From contig JAKYXN010000047.1 of NCBI GenBank assembly GCA_022538095.1, forward strand, positions 1 through 41,042: a stretch of 41,042 bases of DNA, given 5' to 3'. The notes under the pieces were generated by a model. That model did no database searches. It had not been told where the DNA came from and saw nothing but the letters and a program-made list of their open reading frames with translations. Of the stretch, positions 26,785 to 36,930 are shown piece after piece. Every line of letters begins with the position of its first letter. The stretch's first letter is position 1. Source of the DNA: Puniceicoccaceae bacterium K14. GTDB lineage: Bacteria; Verrucomicrobiota; Verrucomicrobiia; Opitutales; Opitutaceae. Both the position numbers and the translations under genes were made by a program.

Positions 26785-27747
26785 TCACCAGTTGCTTGTT
26801 GCTGGTTTAAAAACGACGCTGTCACCCCTGGTAGGAGCAACGCCTTCAATTAACTTGCAATAAGCCACTTTGTCAGAGGTGCGGGTAACTTCGATGGATC
26901 CGATAGCAGTTTCTTCCGGTAGGTCGAGAACCTCGCTTGTATTCGGCCCACCTACTTTGCGGACTTCGAAAATGGTTCCAGCTGAAACGCCGTAGATCTC
27001 TCCTCTATTGATGACGATCATTTCGTCGGACTTTATCATTACGACGTTTGCCGCTAAATCATAGTCTTTCATTTCTAGGACAATAAAATCGGTAGTCGCC
27101 GAGATACAGTCTTGAGCCGCTTGGCCAAGGGGTGTTTTTGCGAAACTATCCAACCTTCCTGGTACTCCATTTTTGTAGAATCCGGTTTGAATTTTTGAAC
27201 GACCTGCGACTCCGACGATATGTTTACTCGCTACTACTTCGTTTGTTGTTGTGTCGACTACGTTAATGATGACCTCAATTTCTGCTCTGTCACTATTACC
27301 GTTGCTTCGAATATTTTTTGAGCTACCTCCGTCATTGCTAACTGTTTTATTTTCTAGCCGTGTTATGCTTCCGGCTACAATATACTTGGTGCTGGATATT
27401 AGCCCTGTTGGGGCAAAGGCTTTTGCCTGAGTGGCGCGACCACTTTTTTGGAGATTTCTTTCAATTGGGATGTTCGAAAGTTCTTCGCGATCCGCAATTA
27501 CGAATCGCCCAGTTTCAAAGAGAGCTTCTTCTAGCATTACAGCGAGGTTGCTGGAAAGATCGTTGTCATAATTTCGCTCATTAGCTGTCTCGAAATTAGT
27601 AACGCCAATTGCATGTTTAATCCCGGTATAATCTGTATTAGTCAAATCAGACTTCAGGTCTGCTGCTTGACTTTGCTTAACAGCGAAGGTAAGCGTGGCG
27701 AGGATGGCCAAAGAGGCAACTGTAAGTAAAATCTTGTAGGTTAACAT
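26785..27747 (-). CDS. CsgG/HfaB-family curli-assembly-like outer-membrane protein
   Basis: 320 residues with a signal peptide (about 1-28, SQAA) and no lipobox cysteine. The CsgG pattern is clear: IGVTNFETANERNYDNDLSSNLAVMLEEALFETGRFVIADREEL, then KYIVAGSITRLENKTVSN and 'AEIEVIINVVDTTTNEVVASKHIVGVAG'. This family forms secretion pores or holdfast-anchor rings in the outer membrane. A C-terminal extension (about 235-320, VMIKSDEMIVINRGEIYGVSAGTIFEVRK) resembles the FlgT-C-like barrel found in some CsgG proteins. Convergent with the twelve-gene operon and only 40 bases from its end, it may supply an outer-membrane ring for that machine; this is inferred from proximity. Confidence 0.87.
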   Translation of the reverse strand: MLTYKILLTVASLAILATLTFAVKQSQAADLKSDLTNTDYTGIKHAIGVTNFETANERNYDNDLSSNLAVMLEEALFETGRFVIADREELSNIPIERNLQKSGRATQAKAFAPTGLISSTKYIVAGSITRLENKTVSNDGGSSKNIRSNGNSDRAEIEVIINVVDTTTNEVVASKHIVGVAGRSKIQTGFYKNGVPGRLDSFAKTPLGQAAQDCISATTDFIVLEMKDYDLAANVVMIKSDEMIVINRGEIYGVSAGTIFEVRKVGGPNTSEVLDLPEETAIGSIEVTRTSDKVAYCKLIEGVAPTRGDSVVFKPATSNW

Positions 27748-27905
27748 ACTTCGAAGGTATAGTTGAATGGCTCGGACAAGCGATCAATTTAAGTGATATT
27801 ACATACCTCACTAAACCACGTGGGTCAATGTGAAGGTATTATAATACGATAAGCTCTGATTATTGCTTCATCTGAATAAATTACTTGGAATCGAGGAGGC
27901 TCTAT

Positions 27906-29123
27906 TTGAAGATGCTTAATCTCGGCGAAACCATCCATTCAATGACTCCTCAATTTCTATCTCGTCGCCAGTTTTTAGGCAAAGCAAGTGCTGCTGCTAT
28001 TTTGACTAAGCAGCTCTCTCTGTCGAAGCTAACAGGCGAAAGTAACGCAGGGGAAAACGGTGACAGCAAAGGAACCGATGAAAAGCTAATTGAGGAAAAA
28101 TCAATTTGGGGTCATGGCGATTTTAAGTATCGAGCAGTCAAGGATTGGGGGAAGTTAGACCCTAAAGAAACCCCGGTGATGAATTGCCATGAGATGGTGA
28201 TCGATTCGAAAGGGCGGATTCTCATGCTAACCGATGATGTTCATAATAACATTATCGTGTATTCGAAAGATGGGACGCTCTTGGAGACGTGGGGTTCGCG
28301 TTGGCCAGGTGGGCATGGATTAAGCCTGTCCAAAGAAGGCGATGAGGAATTCCTGTTTATCGTCGATTGCGGTTGGTATTTTGGAAAGGACGGCAAAGAG
28401 GTGTGGAACCGTCAGTCTGGGACGGTGACTAAAACGACTCTCGATGGCGAGGTTGTTTTCACAATTGGGCATCCGCAAACGATTGGAATTTACGATGAAG
28501 GGCAAACCTTCATGCCAACCGAAGTCGCGGTCGCTCCCAATGGCGATTTCTACGTGGCAGATGGATACGGTTCAGATTTTGTGCTGCAGTACGATAGGCG
28601 CGGACGGTACATTCGAAAATTTGGAGGACATGATAACTCGGACAAGAAGCATAACCTGCACAATGCTCATGGTATAGCTACCGATTTGCGCGACCCTGAG
28701 AACCCCGTGCTGATTTGTACGTCGCGCAACGAGAATTGTTTTAAGCGTTTTACCATGGATGGAAGATATTTGGATACAATTCCATTGCCGGGTGCATATC
28801 CTTGCCGCCCGGTGATCGCGGGCGAGAATTTGTATGCAGCGATTTCATGGAGCAATGAAGAAGGTGTGGGGCCTCGCCTCGACGATTCTGGGTTTGTTGT
28901 CGTCTTAGACAAAGAGAATCGTGTTGTGTCAGCTCCGGGCGGAATCGAGCCAGTTTATGAAAATGATGAATTAAAGCCTCTTTATCAAGATGGAGATTTA
29001 TTCAGGCATTGCCATGATGTGTGTGTAGATGACGATGAAAACCTTTACGTGTGCCAGTGGAATTCAGGGAAAACGTATCCAATAAAATTGGAACGTATAA
29101 AACCGAAAGTCGAAGAAAGCTGA
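27906..29123 (+). CDS. Tat-exported NHL-repeat beta-propeller protein
   Basis: A strong GAGGAGG ribosome site at 27893-27899 decides the start: TTG at 27906 is six bases away, while ATG at 27912 is also possible. The roughly 405-residue product has a twin-arginine signal (SRRQFLGKASAAAIL). A six-bladed NHL-type propeller follows, with repeats such as NCHEMVIDSKGRILMLTDDVHNNIIVYSKDG, PTEVAVAPNGDFYVADGYG and CHDVCVDDDENLYVCQWNSG. It resembles peptidylglycine alpha-amidating-lyase-like propellers that are common in Planctomycetota and Verrucomicrobiota, but catalytic residues cannot be confirmed by eye. Tat export implies that it folds with a cofactor or metal before export. It is monocistronic. 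Confidence 0.83.
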   Translation: MKMLNLGETIHSMTPQFLSRRQFLGKASAAAILTKQLSLSKLTGESNAGENGDSKGTDEKLIEEKSIWGHGDFKYRAVKDWGKLDPKETPVMNCHEMVIDSKGRILMLTDDVHNNIIVYSKDGTLLETWGSRWPGGHGLSLSKEGDEEFLFIVDCGWYFGKDGKEVWNRQSGTVTKTTLDGEVVFTIGHPQTIGIYDEGQTFMPTEVAVAPNGDFYVADGYGSDFVLQYDRRGRYIRKFGGHDNSDKKHNLHNAHGIATDLRDPENPVLICTSRNENCFKRFTMDGRYLDTIPLPGAYPCRPVIAGENLYAAISWSNEEGVGPRLDDSGFVVVLDKENRVVSAPGGIEPVYENDELKPLYQDGDLFRHCHDVCVDDDENLYVCQWNSGKTYPIKLERIKPKVEES

Positions 29124-29130
29124 GCCCGCT

Positions 29131-29679
29131 TTAGAGTTTGGTTTTTCGGACCATTCTAAGAACGCTTTCTTCATCGGTCACATTGGCTATAGCGCTTGAT
29201 ATAAACCACTGTAAATCTTGAGATTCCTCCGAGATAGCGATTTTCGATTTGTCACTCGTTTTTAGGAGGAAGCGAACATCGTAATGATAATGGGCTGGAA
29301 ATCCATTTTTCTCAGGAAATAAGTGGCGATCGATGTCGAAAATTTCCTCGGAGACAAATTTTAGATCAGTCAAACCTGATTCTTCAGTCGCTTCGCGAAA
29401 GGAAGCATCTTGGGCTTTTGTTTCGCCTTCGCAATGGCCGCCCACTTGGAACCAACGGTCAAGCTTACCGTGATGCGTTAGGAGAGCAAACGCACCGGTT
29501 TCGTCCTGAATCCAAGCAGAGCCAGTTATATGTCCTTCTTGGAGATCGCGCGAAAAGCAATCGACGTTTCGCTTTACGAAATCGATGAAAAGCTCTACTG
29601 TATCCGATTCTTGAGGATATTTTCTCGAATAGCGTTCGAGGTCTGCGATCAAGTTAGATTGGTGCTCTGCCAGTTCCAT
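29131..29679 (-). CDS. NUDIX hydrolase
   Basis: 182 residues, soluble. The Nudix box is at about 80-103 (GGHCEGETKAQDASFREATEESG) with the conserved REATEESG catalytic helix that binds metal. The first Glu of the classic motif is Thr here. The WFQVGGHCEGET form is typical of a subfamily with 'GGH..GD/ET' used by bacterial nucleoside-diphosphate-X hydrolases of unknown substrate. It presumably removes or recycles a nucleotide derivative, but the substrate cannot be read from sequence. The gene is convergent with the propeller gene, only seven bases apart, and 52 bases before the PilB gene end. Confidence 0.9.
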   Translation of the reverse strand: MELAEHQSNLIADLERYSRKYPQESDTVELFIDFVKRNVDCFSRDLQEGHITGSAWIQDETGAFALLTHHGKLDRWFQVGGHCEGETKAQDASFREATEESGLTDLKFVSEEIFDIDRHLFPEKNGFPAHYHYDVRFLLKTSDKSKIAISEESQDLQWFISSAIANVTDEESVLRMVRKTKL

Positions 29680-29731
29680 CGAGGCAGAGCATTCGGATCA
29701 TAAATTGCGAGGCAACGATTTTATTACCGTT

Positions 29732-31433
<1,702 letters not shown>

Positions 31434-31447
<14 letters not shown>

Positions 31448-31652
31448 GGAGATCGAGCTTCTTTTGCTTTAAATTGAAGTGTAGACTGATGTCGTTTTGG
31501 CTCACGAGCTCTTGCGAATAGACTCCGGCGTCGAATTCGTTTTGGAGTTCGTCAATCATCCCTTTCATATCGTACTTGAGGATTTGATCCTCTAAGCTTT
31601 TAGGAGCGTTTGAGTCTTTGGGAGACTCATTATCTGAGGGTTGATTATTCAT
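31434..31652 (-). CDS. Small acidic protein overlapping the PilB gene start
   Basis: A 72-residue soluble protein, probably disordered at its N-terminus (Asn, Ser, Pro, Asp-rich). It overlaps the start of the PilB-family gene by 14 bases and the end of the response-regulator gene by eight, so it is inside a translationally coupled operon. It has no motif that I recognise. The position between a regulator and an assembly ATPase suggests a link protein, but nothing in the sequence proves it. Confidence 0.68.
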
Positions 31653-32067
31653 CGTTCGCCGCTTTGATCTCAGCTTCGGGGTTGGATTCGGTGAAGAATG
31701 TGTCGATTACATCGCCTAATTGCTCCTTAATCACTTCTGGCGTTTGAGTTTTCAAAACGTAATACGCTGCTCCTTTTCGACTACACATTTGCACGGCTTC
31801 GCGAGTCGACACGGCTGTCATCATCACCACCACAGCATTTGGATTCTTTTCCAGAATTAGTTCCAAGGCATCCAAGCCGTTCATCTTGTTCATATTGATG
31901 TCCAAGAGAACGAGGTCAGGGTTGTACTCGTTATAGGCTTCGACGGCATCCATGCCGTTTTGCATCAAATAAATTTTGCTGACGCCTAGGTCCATTAAGA
32001 CAAGCTTCATGAAGGTTCTCATGTGAGCTTCGTCGTCTGCGATGAGGGCTGTGAGTTCTTTGCGCAT
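31645..32067 (-). CDS. Single-domain CheY-type response regulator
   Basis: I use ATG at 32067, not the upstream 32169, because the receiver domain begins at once (MRKELTALIADDEAHMRTF) and the kinase stop codon overlaps it (TAATG). The 140-residue product is a lone receiver domain with the acidic pair (D11, D12), phosphoacceptor Asp56 in LVLLDINM, the TAVST switch threonine/serine and the conserved Lys in YYVLKT. No DNA-binding output is attached, so it should act by protein contact. It is encoded between a hybrid kinase and the PilB-family gene, so the pilus or secretion ATPase is a plausible target. Confidence 0.92.
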   Translation of the reverse strand: MRKELTALIADDEAHMRTFMKLVLMDLGVSKIYLMQNGMDAVEAYNEYNPDLVLLDINMNKMNGLDALELILEKNPNAVVVMMTAVSTREAVQMCSRKGAAYYVLKTQTPEVIKEQLGDVIDTFFTESNPEAEIKAANDE

Positions 32068-33233
32068 TAAGTTGATTGGCGATTGAAATTGATAATGAAT
32101 CGAGCCCCACCTTCGGGGCGGTTTTCCACCGAAATAGAGCCCTTGTGGGAGCTCACGATTTGCTTGCAAACATAGAGCCCGATTCCACTGGAGGATTCCC
32201 CAGCTGTAGGTAAATTCGACGTTCGGCTAAATTCCTTAAAAAGTTTATCGAATTCGTCTGGAGGAATTCCGGGGCCTTCATCTTGTACAATGAGCTGCAG
32301 GTTTTCGCCATGGTTTTGGACGACGACTTCGACGCATGTTCCCGGAGGGGAAAATTTGACGGCGTTGGAGACGAGGTTGTCGATTACGCGAGCGACCAAC
32401 GTCTTGTCTAGAGAGGCAACAGCGTCCTCCGTGTTAATCTGAGGTACGAGGCTAATATCTTTGCGTTCTGAGCTGGCGGAGTGAAGAGTAACGCGGGTTT
32501 TGATTATCTCAGCCAAGTCTTCGTTTTTGAGGCTGACCTTTATTTGGCCTGACTCGAACTTGGATACGTCCAACAAGTCTTCGACGAGGGAAAGCATTGT
32601 CTCCGAAGCTTGGGTAATTGTCTGCGTTAGTTCTTTTTGGCTATCGTTGAGCTCGCCAAATCGTTCGGACTCTAGGTACTGAGAAATGCCTCGGATAGAA
32701 ACCAATGGGTTGCGAAGATCGTGGGAAGCGACGCCAAGGAATTTGGTCTTCGACTTATTAGCCTTATCGAGTTTGGAGATTTTTTGCTTATCGGCCTGTT
32801 TGCGAAAATGCTCTTCGAGGTGTCGCTTAGCGCGACTAATCACTTCTGCTTGTCGCAGAGGTTTGACCACATAGTCGTTTGCTCCTGCCTCAAATGCCTT
32901 GTTGAGCGTTTCGGAATCGGACAAGCCTGTGAAGAAGATGACGGGGACCTCTTTAAAGTCACTCAATGTGCGTAGCTTTTCGCAAAATTCAATACCGTCC
33001 ATTTCAGGCATGACGATATCACTGAGGATGAGGTCGATTGGATTGGATTTGAGGAACTCGAGAGCTTCGCTTGCAGAAAAAACACTATGATACTGCAAAT
33101 TGCTGCGTTTGAGGAATTTGCCAACGATTCCGTGAACAATGCGGTCGTCGTCTACAATCAGGATACGAGCGTCTTCGCACGTACGTGGGGCGTCCAGTAA
33201 AGTGGTGGTTTCTGAGCTAGGGTTATCAAGCAT
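32067..33233 (-). CDS. Receiver-domain histidine kinase (hybrid, soluble)
   Basis: 388 residues with an N-terminal receiver domain (about 21-140). It has the acidic triad at 28-30, phosphoacceptor Asp72 in LILSDIVMPEMDG and Lys124 in YVVKPL. A short coiled linker leads to a HisKA dimerisation domain with phosphorylated His171 in ASHDLRNPL, and to an ATP-binding domain with N-box VIDNLVSNAVKFSP, G1 QDEGPGIPP and G2 SSGIGLYVCKQIV. There is no membrane segment, so it senses internal signals or is driven by phosphotransfer from another kinase. Its receiver stands before the kinase, as in phosphorelay hubs. It probably phosphorylates the overlapping downstream single-domain receiver. Confidence 0.93.
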   Translation of the reverse strand: MLDNPSSETTTLLDAPRTCEDARILIVDDDRIVHGIVGKFLKRSNLQYHSVFSASEALEFLKSNPIDLILSDIVMPEMDGIEFCEKLRTLSDFKEVPVIFFTGLSDSETLNKAFEAGANDYVVKPLRQAEVISRAKRHLEEHFRKQADKQKISKLDKANKSKTKFLGVASHDLRNPLVSIRGISQYLESERFGELNDSQKELTQTITQASETMLSLVEDLLDVSKFESGQIKVSLKNEDLAEIIKTRVTLHSASSERKDISLVPQINTEDAVASLDKTLVARVIDNLVSNAVKFSPPGTCVEVVVQNHGENLQLIVQDEGPGIPPDEFDKLFKEFSRTSNLPTAGESSSGIGLYVCKQIVSSHKGSISVENRPEGGARFIINFNRQST

Positions 33234-33370
33234 AGTGCCGTCCTCAAATGATTGGAAATGAGCACTTTTGTTATCGGCTTGATTGTGGACGAGTTAAGGA
33301 AGTGACACTAGGGCGTTCGATAACGCGGGCGATGCACGCGGCAGCAAGAGAGTTTTACGAAAAATTAGCG

Positions 33371-34072
33371 TTATCGACGGCGATTCCATTCCTCGGAATC
33401 GAATTGGTCGACGAGTTTTTCGATTTCGTAGTCGACCCAATCTGGCCATCCCACGGTTTCGATTTCGGCTTCCATGATTCTGGCAATCTGGTCGGCAAAC
33501 GTTTGGTAGAATTTGTCCCAATCTACGTTCGGTGCGGTAGGTTTCCAGATAGATCCCTGGAGCAACATGCCTGCTTTGGTTCGCTTTTGAGCAGCCCCGG
33601 CGATTTTCGTCGGAAGATTGTTTAGGACAACATCGAAGACCTCTGCTTTGTTGAAGCAAACGCTGGGTGTTTTGCTGTTTGGCGGAGACGTGTTCAAAAT
33701 GGCATCCACACCTTCGATTTGAAGAGCATCGGCGATCGCCTGGTGGACCGCTTTATACGCGTCTATTGGCTGGGCTTTGTACAGAGGGTGGTTTGCTGGA
33801 ATGACAATTGAATAAGTCCAATCTTCCAAGTGGCTCACAACTCCACCGCCAGTTGGGCGTCGACAAAGTTCTGCAGAGTGATCTTTGATTTCGGAATCGA
33901 CGTAGGAAATCTTTTGGCTGAGGCCAAAGGTGTATGCGTTTTGGTTCCAGTCGTAATGTCTCATGCGGATTGCATCCGGCTCAGGGTACCGTTGAAGCAG
34001 CAAGAAGTCGTAAGCCATATTTTCGGAGGCATTGCCGCTTCTGTTTGGTAGTATTTGTAGCGTATGAGACAT
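33371..34072 (-). CDS. Lipoate-protein ligase A / octanoyltransferase-family protein
   Basis: 233 residues with the LplA-type fold: ENMAYDFLLLQRY, then RRPTGGGVVSH (71-81, the lipoyl-AMP loop motif), 'SVCFNKAEVFDVV' and the invariant lysine in KIAGAAQKR (Lys156) with 'GMLLQGSIW'. A cysteine (C139 in SVCF) stands where LipM-type octanoyltransferases carry a catalytic cysteine, so LplA and LipM activities are both possible. It attaches lipoyl or octanoyl groups to the E2 and GcvH proteins of oxo-acid dehydrogenases. The family is usually about 240-330 residues; this copy is short and lacks the LplA C-terminal accessory domain. The gene stands between the kinase operon and the sugar-reductase gene on the same strand. 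Confidence 0.85.
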   Translation of the reverse strand: MSHTLQILPNRSGNASENMAYDFLLLQRYPEPDAIRMRHYDWNQNAYTFGLSQKISYVDSEIKDHSAELCRRPTGGGVVSHLEDWTYSIVIPANHPLYKAQPIDAYKAVHQAIADALQIEGVDAILNTSPPNSKTPSVCFNKAEVFDVVLNNLPTKIAGAAQKRTKAGMLLQGSIWKPTAPNVDWDKFYQTFADQIARIMEAEIETVGWPDWVDYEIEKLVDQFDSEEWNRRR

Positions 34073-34115
34073 TATGTGCCGGAGAGCGTCGGTAAATCCA
34101 GGCTCGGAGTAAAGA

Positions 34116-35033
34116 CTAGAGTGCGTTGTACCAAGCTCTTACGGGCTTCGGGACGATGAGCGAATCGAGTTGCTCGACAAACGTTTGCGGGTTGGTTTTC
34201 AGTTTTCCATCGAGTGGTTGAAGATCGAGGGCGAGATTGGCTTGCCGATTGGCGAAGCGTGGATCATCCCCACGCTGGGATTTCACGATAAAGTCTTCAG
34301 GTAAGCCAAAGTGTTTGATAAGCTGTTCGCCCATCTCATAACGGCTGATTGGGCGAGCTCCTGCCCAATGGTAAATACCTTTCAGGTCTTGGCGTTCGCA
34401 CAGCTCGACCATTACTTGAGCGAGGTTGTCTGCGAGACACGGTTGGCGGATCTCGTCCTCAAAAAGTGGAGTCGCTTTACCTTGAGCCCAGTTTGCCATC
34501 AATATTTCGTGTAGGCTACGATTCCCGCTTAGGCTATTGCCGTTGAGAAGGGGGATGCGAAGTGTGGTAGCAAATTCCTCGCATGCGTGGTGCACCCGTT
34601 TTTCTGACTCAGCTTTCTGTTCAGCGTATTTATTTATTGGGGAAACGCTATCGGAAATTTGATAGGGAGCATTTTTCCCATCAAAGACTTGTTCGCTCGA
34701 AATATGAATGAAGGTAGCGAAGAGGTGGCGAGCGAGTCGAGCCAGCTTTTCCGGAAGGAGTGTATTCAAATAATAAGACTCTTCGGGGTTCTCAACGCAT
34801 TGCCACGGTTGAGACATTGCGGCACAATTCACGATCGCATCGGGGAACAGCTCAAGAATCACCCGCTCGGTTTCCGCTTCATCTCGGAGATCGATCTTTA
34901 TTTGCTCGTCCAGGTGAGGAACCTTTTCGGAGTAGTTGCCTACAAACCCGATGGTCTCATGCTTTCGCCGTTTAGCTGCTGCGCTAAAGGCGGACCCAAG
35001 CAGCCCCGATGCTCCTATTATAAGTATCTTCAT
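34116..35033 (-). CDS. RmlD-like NAD(P)-dependent sugar reductase
   Basis: 305 residues, extended short-chain dehydrogenase. The nucleotide-binding motif GASGLLG is at 7-13. The catalytic Ser is in HISSEQVFDG (about 112-113) and the YxxxK pair is Tyr136/Lys140 (INKYAEQK). The 'NCAAMSQPWQCVENPEESYYLN' segment matches RmlD, dTDP-4-dehydrorhamnose reductase, which makes dTDP-L-rhamnose. Without RmlA, RmlB or RmlC nearby the exact substrate is open; many relatives act in other deoxysugar or methionine-adenosyltransferase-beta contexts. It lies 43 bases downstream of nothing on its own strand and is followed by the lipoate ligase-family gene, so the two may be co-transcribed. Confidence 0.85.
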   Translation of the reverse strand: MKILIIGASGLLGSAFSAAAKRRKHETIGFVGNYSEKVPHLDEQIKIDLRDEAETERVILELFPDAIVNCAAMSQPWQCVENPEESYYLNTLLPEKLARLARHLFATFIHISSEQVFDGKNAPYQISDSVSPINKYAEQKAESEKRVHHACEEFATTLRIPLLNGNSLSGNRSLHEILMANWAQGKATPLFEDEIRQPCLADNLAQVMVELCERQDLKGIYHWAGARPISRYEMGEQLIKHFGLPEDFIVKSQRGDDPRFANRQANLALDLQPLDGKLKTNPQTFVEQLDSLIVPKPVRAWYNAL

Positions 35034-35092
35034 TTATACTTTTCGTTCGAAAGACCACTGATGATGAATTTTATTAGTGTGGTTTTTTTCTT

Positions 35093-35168
35093 CCCACGAA
35101 GGACACGAAGAAAACACGAAGAGCTTCTTTAGATTATAAACTTTGTGCTTCTTCGTGTCATTATTGGG
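35093..35168. repeat. Imperfect palindromic repeat (CACGAAG type)
   Basis: Inverted arms at 35093-35112 (CCCACGAAGGACACGAAGAA) and 35149-35168. They share an uninterrupted 11-bp match (GACACGAAGAA) plus the outer CCCA. The left arm also contains a direct repeat of ACACGAAG. It occupies the gap between the sugar-reductase and SixA genes. Such CACGAAG palindromes are a recurrent type of small interspersed repeat in many bacterial genomes. It may also serve as a hairpin in the transcript. Confidence 0.75.
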
Positions 35169-35176
35169 AAAATACA

Positions 35177-35665
35177 TCACGATTTGAAAAGCTTGTGCCA
35201 TACGTGCCACTGGATTTCCCACTTAGTCTTCTGGTCGCCGGCTCGGAGGCGGCTGAGAGCGAGGATTGAGGCTTTGTTGAATACAATTTTTTGTTCGTCG
35301 ATTTTGCCAGAGACGAGCAATGAATAGAGAGCAGAAAGGTTGGGCTCGTGACCGACGATTAGGATGCTGTTCGAGGTGCTATCGATCGCTTCTACGACGC
35401 TGCTTGGATTGTCGAATGGACTCAGGTTTTCCACCGTTTTTGTTGGGGCGTCTAGGACGAGGCCATCGTGAAGGCATTGGGCCGTTTCGGTAGCGCGTAC
35501 CAGTCCACTCTGCCAAATTTCGTCTACCTTAACCATATCGTTGTTCGCGAGGTATTTGCACAAGCGCCCCATTTGCTTGAAGCCTTTGCTGCTGAGTGTG
35601 CGCGATTCGTCGGGGCTTCCTTCTTCAGCGTGAGCGTGTCTGGCGATGTAGATTCTTTGTTCCAT
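35177..35665 (-). CDS. sixA: SixA-type phosphohistidine phosphatase
   Basis: 162 residues, with the size and motifs of SixA. The phosphate-accepting histidine is in IARHAHAE (His10) and the second histidine in IVGHEPNL (His106), with 'SGLVRATETA' in between. SixA removes phosphate from histidine residues of phosphotransfer domains or PtsO-type proteins. A soluble hybrid kinase is encoded about 2 kb away on the same strand, but SixA is found widely without such linkage. It lies 24 bases downstream of the OleD-like gene and is probably co-transcribed with it. Confidence 0.88.
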   Translation of the reverse strand: MEQRIYIARHAHAEEGSPDESRTLSSKGFKQMGRLCKYLANNDMVKVDEIWQSGLVRATETAQCLHDGLVLDAPTKTVENLSPFDNPSSVVEAIDSTSNSILIVGHEPNLSALYSLLVSGKIDEQKIVFNKASILALSRLRAGDQKTKWEIQWHVWHKLFKS

Positions 35666-35689
35666 GTATGGTGTATGAGGCTTTTGGAG

Positions 35690-36772
35690 TTATCGTTGGT
35701 TGTTAGCTGCCAATAGACGTTCCAAGCCTTCATCCATACTCACATGTGGGAAATAGTCGAGGTCGCGTTTTGCTGCAGTTTGGTCGAACCAATGATCCTT
35801 AGCGAGTTCCGAGGCAACGAAACGAGTCATCGGCGGTTCGCCTTTGAGGTTTAGCGCTTGCCAGATAACTTCTAGGACGAAGCCGATTCGAAGGGCCCGT
35901 TTCAAGCTGATCGATTTTTTGATGGGAGCGATTTGGTGGCGTTCGAGGAGTTGGTTGATCCAAGGCCAGAGATCGATGGGCTCGTCGTTGGAAATGAAAT
36001 AGGCTTTGCCGCCGGGATTGTTCTCGCTCTTGTCCAAGGCGGATTCGGCGGCAAGGTGGGCAGACACCACATTGTCCACATGAGTCATGTCCACTTTGTT
36101 TTGCCCGGAGCCGACTATGCGGAGCTTGCCTTTGCTCGCACGGTCGAGAACCCGTGGGATCAAGTTTGGGTCGCCATTTCCCCAGATAAGGTGAGGGCGG
36201 AGAGCGACTGTTTTTAGATTTCCTGGTGGAATCCCGTGGGCGGCGAGGACGGCTTTTTCTGCGATGGCTTTGGTCTTCGGGTAGTGGCAAGGGATGTCGC
36301 TTCCATAGGGAAGAGACTCGTTGGCATTGGATAGGTCCTTGCCGTTGAAGACTACGCTGGGCGTGCTGGTGTAGACAAGTTTTTCGACTTCGAAATCGCG
36401 ACACCCATTGATAATCGCCTGGGTTCCCTGAACGTTGGTTGCGTGAAAGTCCTCGTACTTGCCCCAGATGCCTACCTTGGCGGCGACGTGGAAAACGGTT
36501 TGCATGCCCTCGCAAGCAGCTCGGGCAGCTGCGGAATCGGAGAGATCCGCATTGACGATTTCGATGCCTTGGGCCTGTAGCTCCGGTTGCCGGCTGCGGC
36601 AAAGGCCGCGCACTTGGTAGCCCTTCGCCAAGAGAGAGAGTGCGAGATTTTTTCCCAGAAAACCGCTCACGCCGGTTACCAGCGCCTTACGGGGCGAATT
36701 TTCAGTATGGATCTGTGCGTCTGATGCTCCTGGCATTTCTGCCGAATTTCGCAAACCTGAGCTCTGTGTCAA
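35690..36772 (-). CDS. OleD-like 3-beta-hydroxysteroid dehydrogenase-family NAD(P)H oxidoreductase
   Basis: 360 residues, extended short-chain dehydrogenase with TGVSGFLG (33-40) and catalytic Tyr164/Lys168 (CHYPKTK). The segments 'VFHVAAKVGIWGKYEDFHATNVQGTQ', 'YTSTPSVVFNGKD' and 'LRPHLIWGNGDP' are very like OleD, the 2-alkyl-3-ketoalkanoate reductase of long-chain olefin synthesis. The 'GEPPMTRFVASELAKDHWFD' segment near the C-terminus is too. The oleA, oleB and oleC genes are not in this window, so the pathway is unproved; the first about 27 residues before the fold are probably disordered and an internal ATG (codon 13) is an alternative start. It sits upstream of sixA on the same strand. 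Confidence 0.83.
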   Translation of the reverse strand: MTQSSGLRNSAEMPGASDAQIHTENSPRKALVTGVSGFLGKNLALSLLAKGYQVRGLCRSRQPELQAQGIEIVNADLSDSAAARAACEGMQTVFHVAAKVGIWGKYEDFHATNVQGTQAIINGCRDFEVEKLVYTSTPSVVFNGKDLSNANESLPYGSDIPCHYPKTKAIAEKAVLAAHGIPPGNLKTVALRPHLIWGNGDPNLIPRVLDRASKGKLRIVGSGQNKVDMTHVDNVVSAHLAAESALDKSENNPGGKAYFISNDEPIDLWPWINQLLERHQIAPIKKSISLKRALRIGFVLEVIWQALNLKGEPPMTRFVASELAKDHWFDQTAAKRDLDYFPHVSMDEGLERLLAANNQR

Positions 36773-36802
36773 GGGTGTGTATGAGGTTAGGCTTATAGGT
36801 AG

Positions 36803-36848
36803 ATAGGCTGTAGGCGTTTAGGTTGATAGGTCGTAGGTGTTTAGCTTG
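36803..36848. repeat. Two degenerate 23-bp tandem units
   Basis: Adjacent units 36803-36825 and 36826-36848 (ATAGGCTGTAGGCGTTTAGG.. and ATAGGTCGTAGGTGTTTAGC..) match at 19 of 23 positions. Weaker related sequence extends a little upstream (GGTTAGGCTTATAGGTAG). It lies in the gap between divergent genes. It is too short and without spacers, so it is not a CRISPR array. Confidence 0.7.
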
Positions 36849-36930
36849 TCGCTACTGACTAAAAAGCTACCGACTAACAGACTCTTTCGTTGCCATGGCC
36901 TCTTAATCTCGTTCGTTTGTTGGTTTCTCT

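Noticed and set aside
35799-36602. A 267-residue open frame antisense-frame to the OleD-like gene on the same strand
   Set aside because: Arg/Pro/Gln-rich translation without any motif, lying fully inside a clear dehydrogenase gene; it is a GC-driven shadow frame.
36803-36848. CRISPR-like repeats
   Set aside because: Two adjacent, degenerate units with no spacers and no cas genes.
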